A stretch of DNA of 64,000 nucleotides from UBA940 sp964464465 (GTDB taxonomy: Bacteria; Bacteroidota; Bacteroidia; Bacteroidales; Rikenellaceae). Location of the stretch: the NCBI GenBank assembly GCA_964464465.1, contig CAYXGF010000002.1, positions 31,185 through 95,184 on the forward strand. Reading direction: 5' to 3'. The notes under the pieces were generated by a model that made no database searches, was not told where the DNA came from, and saw only the letters and a program-made list of their open reading frames with translations. A program made the translations under genes and the position numbers. This document shows, in pieces, positions 48,563-57,206 of the stretch; position 1 is the stretch's first letter; the number at the start of each line of letters is the position of its first letter.

Positions 48563-49870
48563 CTATTTTGCCTGAGTGGTCTCCTGCGCCACGTCGGGCA
48601 TGGCAGGCAGCTGCGGAATGGAGTCGAGCTGTACGATTATCTGCGTGGAGTCGGCCTTGCCGGACAGTTCGCGGATGATGTTCTGCCGGACGTATGAGAA
48701 GGCGGCCATGTTCTGAGCCGATATCGGTTCTGAGGGTTCCGACGGAGCTTTGAGCGGGTCGATGGGTTTGCCTCCTTTCCACAGTCTGAAATCGAGGTGC
48801 GGACCGGTGGATGCGCCCGTGCTGCCTACGTAACCTATCAGTTGTCCCTGGCGGACGTGTGTCCCGACAGAGATGCCCTTTGCATATCCGCGCAGATGCA
48901 GGTAGCCGGACATCATGTTGCGCGGATGCTTTATTTTCAGGGTGTTGCCTCCGCCGCCGCTCCAACCCTTGAATGTGACCACGCCGTCGGCTATTGCATA
49001 TACCGGTGTTCCGGCGGGAGCCGCATAGTCCACTCCGTGGTGCGGACGGTATACCTTGTATATCGGATGCAGACGCGCGTTGGAGAAACGCGAGCTGATG
49101 CGCGAATATTTGAGCGGCGCTTTGAGCAGCATTTTTCTGAGCGAGTTGCCGTTCTCGTCCCAGTAGGATATTTTGTCGCCCTGCTTGAACGGTATGGCGT
49201 AATAGTCCTTTCCGCCGTGAGAGAACACTGCGCCCCACACACGTCCGACTCCAATGCTCAGGGTATCCACGTAGTTGCGGTCGTAGATGACAGTCAGGCT
49301 GTCGCCTTTCTGGATGCCGAAGAAATCGACGCTCCATGCGAATATGTCCTCTATCTCGACTGCCAGGGCCGGCGAGAGATTGTTATCCACGATGCAGTTC
49401 CAGAGCGACGAGTTAATCGTCGCGGTGGCTCTGAGACGCTCCGTGCGAATCTCTTTCTGTCCGGTCGTTATCACTACCGAATCGCCGTGCAGCGTGAAGA
49501 TAACGTAGTCGGTGAGGTTTTTCTCGTAAACGAAATGGGTCAGGGTGCGTGCGGTGGAGTCGCCTTCCAGAAAAGCCGTGTACTTGTTGCCTGCTCTGAC
49601 CGTGCGCATGTCGAATACTCCGCGGCAGGCCTTGTCGATGTCGTCTATCTTTTTGGCACTCACGCCGAATCGCCCGAGTATCTTGCCCATAGGCTCCCCC
49701 TGGGCCACAGTCCCCTCCGCCAGAGAGTAGTCTTTGTATGCTATTCCGTACAGTGTGGGCTGCTCGCTCTGGCCGCTCTCTTCTTCCGCCTGTTTGTCTG
49801 CGGCCGGTCTGCAAGAGGAGAGGCACATGCCGATAATCGCCGCGATTATAAACGGTATTGTTCTTCTCAT
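48563..49870 (-). CDS. M23-family peptidoglycan DD-endopeptidase-like lipoprotein
   Basis: A 435-residue predicted lipoprotein (lipobox LSSC, Cys20) with an N-terminal OapA/LysM-like region and a C-terminal LytM domain. The zinc motif HHGVDYAAPAGTPVYA is intact near residue 279; the second motif reads GPHLDFRLW, with HLD in place of HLH, a variant seen in several active M23 groups. Other conserved parts are SSRFSNARLHP, MMSGYLHLRGY and VRQGQLIGYVGSTGASTG. It should cleave peptide cross-links in the periplasm. It lies 6 bases after the M49 peptidase gene, so the two form an operon. Confidence 0.9.
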   Translation of the reverse strand: MRRTIPFIIAAIIGMCLSSCRPAADKQAEEESGQSEQPTLYGIAYKDYSLAEGTVAQGEPMGKILGRFGVSAKKIDDIDKACRGVFDMRTVRAGNKYTAFLEGDSTARTLTHFVYEKNLTDYVIFTLHGDSVVITTGQKEIRTERLRATATINSSLWNCIVDNNLSPALAVEIEDIFAWSVDFFGIQKGDSLTVIYDRNYVDTLSIGVGRVWGAVFSHGGKDYYAIPFKQGDKISYWDENGNSLRKMLLKAPLKYSRISSRFSNARLHPIYKVYRPHHGVDYAAPAGTPVYAIADGVVTFKGWSGGGGNTLKIKHPRNMMSGYLHLRGYAKGISVGTHVRQGQLIGYVGSTGASTGPHLDFRLWKGGKPIDPLKAPSEPSEPISAQNMAAFSYVRQNIIRELSGKADSTQIIVQLDSIPQLPAMPDVAQETTQAK

Positions 49871-49876
49871 CGCTGT

Positions 49877-51904
49877 TTAGTTTATTGTCGGAAGCACGGA
49901 ATATTCCGAGCTGTATTCGAGCATCTGTCCGGTGTAGTCCTCCGGGTAGGAGATTCTCACGTCCACGACTTGCCCGTCCTTCTCGATGAGTTCATATTTG
50001 GGATTGATGAAACCTCCGTACGGGGCGATGTTAAGGCGTGCGTACCGCTCCAACACCTCCGAATGAAGCGCCGGGTCGACTTTCACGCCGTAGTTTTCGA
50101 CAAGGGCCTTGCCCGCCTCGAAGTCGCCTTCGCTTTTGATTCTCTGAATCTCGTGCAGCAGCCTGCCGAACAGCGTGCGCAGTTTGTCGAAATCGTTCAC
50201 CACGATGTATGTCTTGCCGTCCTTCACTATTTTTTCAGTCACATTGTCCGCCAGTCCCTGCTCGTAGCACCATTCGGCAATCAGTTTGCGGTTGCGCATG
50301 TGCGCCTCCTCGATATTCTTGCCCGGTTCGATGCGGCAGAGCTGCGTCATCAGTCCGTTCATCATGTAGGACGAATACTGGGCCTTGGCTGCGTCGGCCG
50401 AGGGTACCAGACCGAGCTCCTGCATCTTAGGGTCGGCCAGGTAGTAGAGGCCGAACAGGTCGGCGCGAGCCTCTTCGAGTGTCGAGCCGTACTGTTTTAG
50501 CTCGTCGCCTTTCACGCCCTCTGCCAGCTGGCCTGAGCCGTGTCCGAGACATTCGTGAAGGTCGGTGTGCAGGTTGTCGGCCAGCGAGCCGTACTGCTTC
50601 ATGCGCCGGCGGTCTTCCTCCCTGAGGACGAACTCCTCCTTGAACCCGTTGCCCTCGGCTGCCTTGTCGTAGGCGTCGGTGATGTTCTGTATGGTGACGG
50701 ATTTGGAACCGTAGTCGCGCCTTATCCAGTCGGCGTTCGGAAGGTTTATTCCGATTGGCGTGGCAGGGTAGCAGTCTCCGCCGAGCATGGTTACGTTTAT
50801 CACTTTCGCCGACACGCCCTTGACCTTCTCCTTCTTGTATGCTTTGTCGACCGGAGAGTTGTCCTCGAACCACTGCGCGTTCTCGCTTATTATTTCGGTG
50901 CGGCGTGTGGCTGTCTCGTCCTTGAAGTTCACGTTGGCCTCCCACGATGCCTTGTATCCGAGCGGGTCGTTGTAGGTCTCGATGAAGCCGTTCACGAAAT
51001 CCACGTTGGAGAGCGTGTCCTTGACCCACAGGATATTGTAGCGGTCGAAATCTTTCAGGTCGCCGCTGCGGTAGTACGATATGAGCGCCTCGATAATCTC
51101 GCGTTGTGCGGGCTGCGCCACCCCGGCAGCCTTTTCGAGCCAGTATACGATTTTCTCTATTGCCGCGGAGTACATGGAGCCGGCTTTCCATATGCGCTCC
51201 TCGATTTTGCCGTCGCGTTTTACGAGCTTCGAGTTGAGCCCGTAGGATATAGGTTCGGTGTCCGTGCTGTCGGACATGGCGGCGTAGAATGCTTCCGCCT
51301 CGCTTTGCGAGACACCGTCGTAGAAGTTGACGGCCGAAAGTTCCACCACGTCTACGCCGTCCGCCTGGTTTACTCTGGTCGGATACAGGGACGGGTCGAA
51401 GATGACGGGTTTTATAGCCGAGAGCAGCTCCTCGCGGGTGCCGAAATCGAGCGGCAGGGCGCTGTCGGGTGTCGACCGGAACAGGCTGTCGAAGTATTGC
51501 TCGGAAAAGAGCGGGGTGAACTTGTCGTTGGAGTAGTGGTGGTGGATTCCGTTTGCGAACCACACCTTTTTGAGATATGTTTCCAGCGCCCGCCACTGTT
51601 CGCTGTCGCGCTCGCCGTCATATGTATTATATATGCCTTCGAGAGTGCGTCGGACAGCAAGGTTGTACTTGTTGTTCTGGTCGAAAAGAATGTCGCGTCC
51701 GTACAGGGCCGCCTGGTTCAGATAATATATGAGCTGTTTCTGTTCCAGCGGCAGTGACTCGAATCCGGGAACCTGGTACCGCATGACGCGGATGTCGTCG
51801 AACCGGTCGGCAATCCACTTGAAATCATCGTTTTCGCTCCTGGTGCAAGAGCCTGTACAGAGCAATAGTGTGGTCATAATAACTGTGTTGAAAATGTTTC
51901 TCAT
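49877..51904 (-). CDS. Dipeptidyl-peptidase III family (M49) lipoprotein
   Basis: Zinc peptidase that removes dipeptides from the N-terminus of oligopeptides. The 675-residue protein has a lipobox-like LLCTGSC (Cys20), the M49 catalytic motif HECLGH at residues 450-455 (five-residue HEXXGH spacing) and EEARAD at 477-482 supplying the third zinc ligand. The Cys inside the motif matches the form known from Bacteroides thetaiotaomicron DPP III. Conserved FGRLLHEIQRIKSEGDF and a GGFINPKYELI tail are present. It heads a two-gene operon with the M23 peptidase, transcribed divergently from panC. Confidence 0.94.
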   Translation of the reverse strand: MRNIFNTVIMTTLLLCTGSCTRSENDDFKWIADRFDDIRVMRYQVPGFESLPLEQKQLIYYLNQAALYGRDILFDQNNKYNLAVRRTLEGIYNTYDGERDSEQWRALETYLKKVWFANGIHHHYSNDKFTPLFSEQYFDSLFRSTPDSALPLDFGTREELLSAIKPVIFDPSLYPTRVNQADGVDVVELSAVNFYDGVSQSEAEAFYAAMSDSTDTEPISYGLNSKLVKRDGKIEERIWKAGSMYSAAIEKIVYWLEKAAGVAQPAQREIIEALISYYRSGDLKDFDRYNILWVKDTLSNVDFVNGFIETYNDPLGYKASWEANVNFKDETATRRTEIISENAQWFEDNSPVDKAYKKEKVKGVSAKVINVTMLGGDCYPATPIGINLPNADWIRRDYGSKSVTIQNITDAYDKAAEGNGFKEEFVLREEDRRRMKQYGSLADNLHTDLHECLGHGSGQLAEGVKGDELKQYGSTLEEARADLFGLYYLADPKMQELGLVPSADAAKAQYSSYMMNGLMTQLCRIEPGKNIEEAHMRNRKLIAEWCYEQGLADNVTEKIVKDGKTYIVVNDFDKLRTLFGRLLHEIQRIKSEGDFEAGKALVENYGVKVDPALHSEVLERYARLNIAPYGGFINPKYELIEKDGQVVDVRISYPEDYTGQMLEYSSEYSVLPTIN

Positions 51905-51957
51905 GATGATTAACGTAAAAGTTCAATATCTTGCACCTTTTCTCGCCTCGGCACAGT

Positions 51958-51971
51958 CCGAACAAGTTCGG
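51958..51971. repeat. Hairpin within a GC-rich repeat-like leader
   Basis: CCGAA-CAAG-TTCGG at 51958-51971 lies in a locally GC-rich, CTCGGC-containing block (51942-51983) inside an otherwise AT-rich gap. It is in the predicted 5' leader of the M49 gene. Its composition is unlike its surroundings and resembles short interspersed intergenic elements of Bacteroidales, but no second copy was identified in this window. Confidence 0.35.
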
Positions 51972-52046
51972 CTCTGCGCTCGGCTTAACGAAAAGGTTGT
52001 CTTATTTGATGCCGTAGGCCTTGCAACGGGAGCAAGACACAGACTA

Positions 52047-52054
52047 CAAAGTTA
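52047..52054 (-). promoter_or_regulatory. -7 box TAACTTTG for the M49-M23 operon
   Basis: A perfect TAnnTTTG on the minus strand, predicted start near 52040, gives an unusually long leader of about 135 bases to the M49 gene. It is arranged divergently with the panC promoter 46 bases away. Confidence 0.5.
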
Positions 52055-52099
52055 AAAGTTTTTTCTTAAAAAAACGTTCGGTATTTATAATCTAATTTC

Positions 52100-52107
52100 T
52101 AACTTTG
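52100..52107 (+). promoter_or_regulatory. -7 box TAACTTTG for panC
   Basis: A perfect TAnnTTTG with a predicted start near 52114, leaving about 42 bases to the panC ATG. The -33 region has TTCG. The same octamer is used by the divergent M49 promoter. Confidence 0.55.
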
Positions 52108-52155
52108 CCCCGTCCGTAAGTGATATTGCGGAGACTGAAAATTTATTGTCGCAAG

Positions 52156-52992
52156 ATGAAAATAACAGGAAAGAAGACTGAATTACAGGATTTTATTTCT
52201 TCCCGCAGAGGAGGCACGGTAGGTCTTGTACCGACAATGGGCGCGCTGCATGCGGGGCATCTGTCGCTGGTCGAGCGTGCTCGCGCAGAGTGCGATACGG
52301 TCGTTGTGAGCGTTTTTGTCAATCCCACCCAGTTCAACGACAAGAACGACCTGCTCGCCTATCCGCGCACTCCGGAGGCCGATGCGGCGCTTTTGGAGAG
52401 TGCAGGAGTGGATGCGGTCTTCATGCCGGAGGTGAGCGAGATGTATCCCGAACCGGATACCAGAGTGTTCGATTTCGGCGTTATAGATAAGGTGATGGAG
52501 GGTGCGACCCGACCCGGACACTTCAATGGCGTGGCTCAGATTGTGAGCCGTCTGTTCGACGTTGTGGCTCCCGACAGGGCTTATTTCGGAGAGAAGGATT
52601 TTCAGCAGATTGCCGTTATCAAGGCTATGGTGGCGCAGCTGGGACTGTCGCTCGAAATAGTGGAGTGCCCGATTGTGAGGGATGCCGACGGACTGGCTCT
52701 CTCGTCGCGCAACGCTCTGCTCGACAGCGCGCACCGTGCTGCCGCTCCGAATATTTACGCCGCATTGAAGCGCGGAGTGGAAAGCATGGCGGAGATGACG
52801 CCGCGGCAGGTGACGCAGTTTGTCACCGACCTCATAAATTCCGACCCGATGCTCGACGTGATATATTTTAACATAGTCGACGCCGCTTCGCTTCAAGTGA
52901 TTGACGACTGGTCCGAGGCTGAGCACGTGCAGGGTTGCGCGGCGGTGCAGGCGGGCAGCGTCAGACTGATAGACAACATTCGTTTCGTATGA
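52156..52992 (+). CDS. panC: Pantothenate synthetase
   Basis: Joins pantoate and beta-alanine using ATP, the last step of pantothenate synthesis. The 278-residue protein has the family motifs PTMGALHAGHLSL near residue 27, VVSVFVNPTQFN near 56, GVAQIVSRLFDVV near 130, DRAYFGEKDFQQ near 147 and the KMSKS-like ALSSRN near 185. An upstream in-frame ATG at 52120 is rejected because the ATG at 52156 gives the normal N-terminus. Its stop overlaps the panD ATG (ATGA), so beta-alanine supply and use are translationally coupled. Confidence 0.97.
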   Translation: MKITGKKTELQDFISSRRGGTVGLVPTMGALHAGHLSLVERARAECDTVVVSVFVNPTQFNDKNDLLAYPRTPEADAALLESAGVDAVFMPEVSEMYPEPDTRVFDFGVIDKVMEGATRPGHFNGVAQIVSRLFDVVAPDRAYFGEKDFQQIAVIKAMVAQLGLSLEIVECPIVRDADGLALSSRNALLDSAHRAAAPNIYAALKRGVESMAEMTPRQVTQFVTDLINSDPMLDVIYFNIVDAASLQVIDDWSEAEHVQGCAAVQAGSVRLIDNIRFV

Positions 52993-53348
52993 AAATGCAG
53001 ATAGAGGTTTTAAAGTCCAAGATTCATCGTGCTTCGGTCACGCAGGCGAATCTCAACTATGTGGGCAGCATAACAATCGACGAGGATTTGATGGATGCGG
53101 CCTGCATGATAGAGGGTGAGAAGGTGCAGGTGCTCGATATAGATAACGGCGAACGTCTGGAAACTTATATTATAAAGGGAGAGCGCGGCAGCGGTGCCGT
53201 GTGTCTCAACGGTGCCGCCGCCCGAAAGGTGCAGGTGGGCGACAAGGTGATTATAGCTTCGTATGCACTGATGGATTTCGAGGATGCGAAGAAATTCCGT
53301 CCGTGGGTTATTTTCCCCGATACGCTTACCAATCGCCTTCTGAAATAG
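52989..53348 (+). CDS. panD: Aspartate 1-decarboxylase
   Basis: Pyruvoyl enzyme making beta-alanine from aspartate. The 119-residue proenzyme has the self-cleavage site in NYVGSITID, giving a pyruvoyl group from the serine at about residue 26; the conserved GSGAVCLNGAAARKVQVGDKVII block follows, ending with ASYALMD. The ATG at 52989 overlaps the panC stop; an ATG at 52995 is also possible. panB, the first enzyme of the pathway, is not in this window. Confidence 0.96.
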   Translation: MKMQIEVLKSKIHRASVTQANLNYVGSITIDEDLMDAACMIEGEKVQVLDIDNGERLETYIIKGERGSGAVCLNGAAARKVQVGDKVIIASYALMDFEDAKKFRPWVIFPDTLTNRLLK

Positions 53349-53354
53349 CGGGTA

Positions 53355-53837
53355 ATGGATATTTTCATATCCGTGGCCGCCGTACTGCTGGCCGTGGCCG
53401 GTCTTGCGGGCTGTTTCGTTCCGGTGCTTCCGGGTCCGCCTGTAAGTTATGTGGCGCTGCTGGTCTCGTCGGTAGCGTCGTATTCCGGGTTCTCGTGGCG
53501 GTTTCTGACGGTCTGGTTCGTCGTTGCAGCGGCGGTTACAGCGGCGGATTATTTTCTTCCGGCGGTGCTCGCACGCCGTTTCGGAGGTTCGAGGTATGCG
53601 GCGGCGGGTACGGTAGCGGGAATGGTTGCGGGACTGTTCGTGTTCCCTCCGTGGGGAGTGATAGCGGGTCCGTTTCTCGGTGCCCTGGCCGGGGAGTGGC
53701 TGTGGAACCGCAGCAGCGGTGACAGGGCGCTCAGGGTCGCGGCAGGCGCTTTTGCGGCTTTTCTGCTCGGCACCGGTGCGAAGGCGGCCGTCAGTGCGGC
53801 GATATTGTATTATGTTGTGGCGGCGATGTTCGTCTGA
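53355..53837 (+). CDS. DUF456 family membrane protein
   Basis: A 160-residue polytopic membrane protein of the DUF456 family, with about four to five spans, Gly/Ala-rich throughout, and the typical N-terminal GCFVPVLPGPPVSYVALL near residue 20 and FPPWGVIAGPFLGALAGEW near 98. No function is established. It starts 6 bases after panD and probably belongs to the same transcript; nothing else links it to pantothenate. Confidence 0.88.
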   Translation: MDIFISVAAVLLAVAGLAGCFVPVLPGPPVSYVALLVSSVASYSGFSWRFLTVWFVVAAAVTAADYFLPAVLARRFGGSRYAAAGTVAGMVAGLFVFPPWGVIAGPFLGALAGEWLWNRSSGDRALRVAAGAFAAFLLGTGAKAAVSAAILYYVVAAMFV

Positions 53838-53869
53838 GATGTGGAATCGAATCTAAAAAATATAGCTTT

Positions 53870-56776
53870 ATGAAATCATGTAAATTTCTGGCGCTGGCAG
53901 CTTTTGCTCTCTTCGCCTTTTCATGCGGCCCGAGATACTCTTACGAGAGTGTGGAGGGCGATCCGTTGCAGACGCGTATATATACGCTGGACAACGGTCT
54001 GAAAGTGTATATGAACGTCAACAGGGAGACGCCGCGTATACAGACGTACATAGCCGTCAGGGTGGGCGGAAAGAACGACCCGGCGCAGACGACCGGTCTG
54101 GCTCACTATTTCGAGCATCTGATGTTCAAGGGAACCGAGAAGTTCGGTACGCAGGACTATGCCGCCGAAAAACCGATGCTCGATTCAATCGAGACGCTGT
54201 TCGAGGTTTACAGAATGACGAGCGATGCCGATGAGCGCAAGGCCATATATGCCCGCATCGACAGCATCAGCTACGAGGCCTCCAAGATTGCCATTCCTAA
54301 CGAATATGACAAACTGATGTCGGCCATCGGAGCCGACGGCACCAATGCCTATACGAGCTACGACCAGACAGTGTATGTTGAGGATATTCCGTCGAACCAG
54401 GTCGAGAACTGGCTCAAAATCGAGGCCGACAGATTCGCCAACTGCGTGATCCGCGGGTTCCATACCGAATTGGAGACCATCTACGAGGAGAAGAACATGT
54501 CTCTGACCAAGGATTCACGCAAGGTGAACGAGAGTATGCTCGGCGCGCTGTTCCCCAACCATCCGTACGGTAAGCAGACGGTGCTCGGCTCGCAGGAGCA
54601 TCTTAAAAATCCGTCCATAACCAATGTCAAGAACTATCACAAGACATACTATGTGCCCAACAATATGGCTATATGTATGAGCGGCGATTTCGACCCCGAC
54701 AAAACCATAAAGCTGATAGACAAGTATTTCGGCGGCATGCAGCCCAATCCGCAGCTGCCCGGGCTCGAATTTGCAGGGGAGACTGAAATCACGGAACCGA
54801 TAGAGCGCGAGGTTTTCGGTCTGGAATCCGAATACGTGAGTCTGGGATGGCGTCTGGGCGGTGCGTCGAGCCGCGACAACAACATGATGGCTCTGGTGAG
54901 CGGCATTATGTACAACGGAAAGGCCGGACTTATAGATTTGGATGTCAACCAGAAGCAGAAAGCGCTCAGTGCCTATGCCTACAACTGGAATCTTTCGGAC
55001 TACGGAATGTTCGTCATGGGCGGCGAGCCGAAGCACGGACAGTCGCTCGACGAGGTGCGTGCGCTGCTGCTTGCGGAGCTTGCGAAGCTCCGGGCCGGAG
55101 ATTTCGACGAGGGGCTGATGAAAGCCGTTCTCGATAACTACAAACTGGGTATCATGCAGTATCTGGACTCCAACGAGGGGCGTGCGGATATGTATGTCGA
55201 TGCGTTCATCCACGGCATAGACTGGAAGGACCAGGTGACGCTTCTGGACAGACTGTCGGCCGTGACCAAGCAGGAGGTCGTCGATTTCGTGAATGAGAAG
55301 CTGCGCGACGACAACTACGTGGCCGTCTACAAGCGTCAGGGCACGGACACGAAAGTGCAGAAGATTTCCAAACCGGATATCACCCCTATCGTGACCAACC
55401 GTGATGCTGTGAGCGATTTCCTGACCGAGGTGACCGAAACAGAGGTGGAGCCTATCGAGCCGGTATTCGTGGACTTCGACAGGGATATGAGCCGCATGAC
55501 GGCCAAAAGCGACATTCCGGTTCTCTACAAGCGCAACGAAACCACCGATTTGTTCACCCTTTCGTACACGTATGAGTTCGGAACGAACAACGACCCCCTT
55601 ATAAATATCGCTTCCGATTATCTGAGCTATCTGGGAACCGAAGATATGACGGCCGCGGATTTCGCCCGCGAGTTCTACAACATAGCCTGCTCGTTCTCGA
55701 TTTCCGCCGGCGACGAGCGTATGAACATCACCGTCAGAGGTCTGAGCGAGAATATGGACAAGGCTATGCAGCTGGCTGAAAAACTCATCGGAGGCGCTGT
55801 CGCCGACGAGGAGGTCCTGCGGAACCTCAAAGCCGACATACGCAAGAGCAGAGCCGATTCGAAGCATAATCAGAGTGCCAACTTCAACCGTCTGACGCAG
55901 TATGCCATGTACGGCGAACCGTATGTGAAGGCGTCGGTGCTTACCGACGAGCAGCTCGCGTCGCTCACTTCCGGTCAGTTGCTCGACAAGATAAAGTCCC
56001 TGCCCGGATTGCAGCACAGAGTGCTTTATTACGGTCCTATGTCCGAGCAGAAGATGTTGCAGACACTCAATGAGAACCATATTGTTCCGGAGGTGCTTGC
56101 GCCCGTCGATGAGAAGATTGTATATCCGGCTCTTCAAACGCCCGAAAACAGCGTTCTGGTGGCGCAGTATGATGCCAAGCAGATTTATTATTTGCAGTAT
56201 TCGAACCGCGGCGAGAAGTACGATGCCGCTACGGATGCCGTTCGCGCACTGTACAATTCGTATTTCGGCGGCGGCATGAATGCCATCGTGTTCCAGGAGA
56301 TGCGAGAGGCGCGCGGACTCGCATATACGGCGTGGGCCGTGCTGGGTGCGCCTAACAAGAAGGACAGAACTTACAACTACCGCGCTTTCATCGCCACGCA
56401 GAACGACAAGATGCCTTCGGCTGTGGCGGCGTTCGACGAGATTATCAACGACATGCCGTGCTCTCAGGCTGCTTTCGACATCGCCAAGGAGTCGGTTCTC
56501 GCCGGTATCCGCACGCAGCGTATCACCAAGGCGGGTGTGTTGCACAGCTATCTTGCGGCCGAAGATTTGGGTATAGACTACGACCGCCGCAAGAATATTT
56601 ATGATGCGATTCCGTCTTTGACGCTGGATGATGTTCGGAACTATCAGCAGCAGTGGGTGAAGAACCGCAACTACACCTATTGCATTCTGGGCGATGTGGA
56701 GGATTTGGATATGGACTTCCTTCGCACGCTCGGACCTGTCCGCGTCGTGGAGCAGAAGACGATTTTCGGATATTGA
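53870..56776 (+). CDS. M16 family (insulinase-like) zinc protease lipoprotein
   Basis: A 968-residue predicted lipoprotein (FAFSC, Cys19) of the double-domain M16 type. The inverted zinc motif HYFEH lies at residues 79-83, and ELETIYEEKN near residue 202 supplies the third ligand region. The chain has four M16 subdomains; the second half (from about residue 540) lacks the zinc motif, as is normal for the inactive partner half. An extra charged segment of about 50 residues follows the zinc motif. It should degrade peptides in the envelope. A strong terminator lies 22 bases beyond the stop. Confidence 0.94.
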   Translation: MKSCKFLALAAFALFAFSCGPRYSYESVEGDPLQTRIYTLDNGLKVYMNVNRETPRIQTYIAVRVGGKNDPAQTTGLAHYFEHLMFKGTEKFGTQDYAAEKPMLDSIETLFEVYRMTSDADERKAIYARIDSISYEASKIAIPNEYDKLMSAIGADGTNAYTSYDQTVYVEDIPSNQVENWLKIEADRFANCVIRGFHTELETIYEEKNMSLTKDSRKVNESMLGALFPNHPYGKQTVLGSQEHLKNPSITNVKNYHKTYYVPNNMAICMSGDFDPDKTIKLIDKYFGGMQPNPQLPGLEFAGETEITEPIEREVFGLESEYVSLGWRLGGASSRDNNMMALVSGIMYNGKAGLIDLDVNQKQKALSAYAYNWNLSDYGMFVMGGEPKHGQSLDEVRALLLAELAKLRAGDFDEGLMKAVLDNYKLGIMQYLDSNEGRADMYVDAFIHGIDWKDQVTLLDRLSAVTKQEVVDFVNEKLRDDNYVAVYKRQGTDTKVQKISKPDITPIVTNRDAVSDFLTEVTETEVEPIEPVFVDFDRDMSRMTAKSDIPVLYKRNETTDLFTLSYTYEFGTNNDPLINIASDYLSYLGTEDMTAADFAREFYNIACSFSISAGDERMNITVRGLSENMDKAMQLAEKLIGGAVADEEVLRNLKADIRKSRADSKHNQSANFNRLTQYAMYGEPYVKASVLTDEQLASLTSGQLLDKIKSLPGLQHRVLYYGPMSEQKMLQTLNENHIVPEVLAPVDEKIVYPALQTPENSVLVAQYDAKQIYYLQYSNRGEKYDAATDAVRALYNSYFGGGMNAIVFQEMREARGLAYTAWAVLGAPNKKDRTYNYRAFIATQNDKMPSAVAAFDEIINDMPCSQAAFDIAKESVLAGIRTQRITKAGVLHSYLAAEDLGIDYDRRKNIYDAIPSLTLDDVRNYQQQWVKNRNYTYCILGDVEDLDMDFLRTLGPVRVVEQKTIFGY

Positions 56777-56798
56777 TGCCGTTTGCGGCAATATGCGG

Positions 56799-56836
56799 GG
56801 TTCCGGTTTACGTTATGTATTCCGGAACCTTTTTTT
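56799..56836 (+). terminator. Intrinsic terminator after the M16 gene
   Basis: GGTTCCGG (56799-56806) and CCGGAACC (56822-56829) form a perfect 8-bp stem with a 15-base loop, followed by seven T residues. It separates the pan/M16 unit from the polysaccharide-utilisation locus. Confidence 0.85.
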
Positions 56837-56919
56837 CATGCATTTCCGGACGCATCTCCGTTACGATTCGGGAAAGTGCGAAGGGGCGTGCCGGAGTGCG
56901 GAAAATAGATTCGGAAAAT

Positions 56920-56950
56920 TTTGTATATTAAAATATAATTGTTAAATTTG
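56920..56950 (+). promoter_or_regulatory. Canonical promoter of the SusC/SusD operon, TTTG-N19-TAAATTTG
   Basis: TTTG at 56920-56923, exactly 19 AT-rich bases, then TAAATTTG at 56943-56950. It is a perfect consensus match. The predicted start near 56957 lies about 250 bases before the susC ATG, so the message has a long leader. Confidence 0.8.
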
Positions 56951-56956
56951 AACACT

Positions 56957-57206
56957 AAAAACGTGTCCCGAAGGACGGCTGAAAAGATTTCCGATGCTGC
57001 CGGCGGGGCTCGTTGAAGTACCTAACATCTTAAAAAAAAGGAGGTAACTGATATAAAGCAAGAAATATTATCGATACGATTGTCGTATTTTTCGATGCCG
57101 GATATTGTAGCGAAATATCTCGGTTTGTCTATTTTTAAGACGAAAAAAACATTATTGAAAATAAAAACTAATTCACATAAATTTTATAACTAATTCTAAA
57201 ATCGCT
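56957..57206 (+). promoter_or_regulatory. Long 5' leader of the SusC gene
   Basis: About 250 untranslated bases. Visible elements are a small hairpin GTCC-CGAA-GGAC near 56965-56976 and a perfect AGGAGGT (57039-57045) after a run of A residues, with no ATG, GTG or TTG at a usable distance and a TGA directly after. The rest is AT-rich with no clear structure. Such long leaders before susC genes in Bacteroides can be targets of regulatory RNAs. Confidence 0.5.

Noticed and set aside
54515..56791. A 758-codon minus-strand frame across the M16 protease gene
   Set aside because: Antisense shadow; the plus-strand protein has catalytic motifs and a lipoprotein signal, and the antisense chain has neither domain nor promoter.
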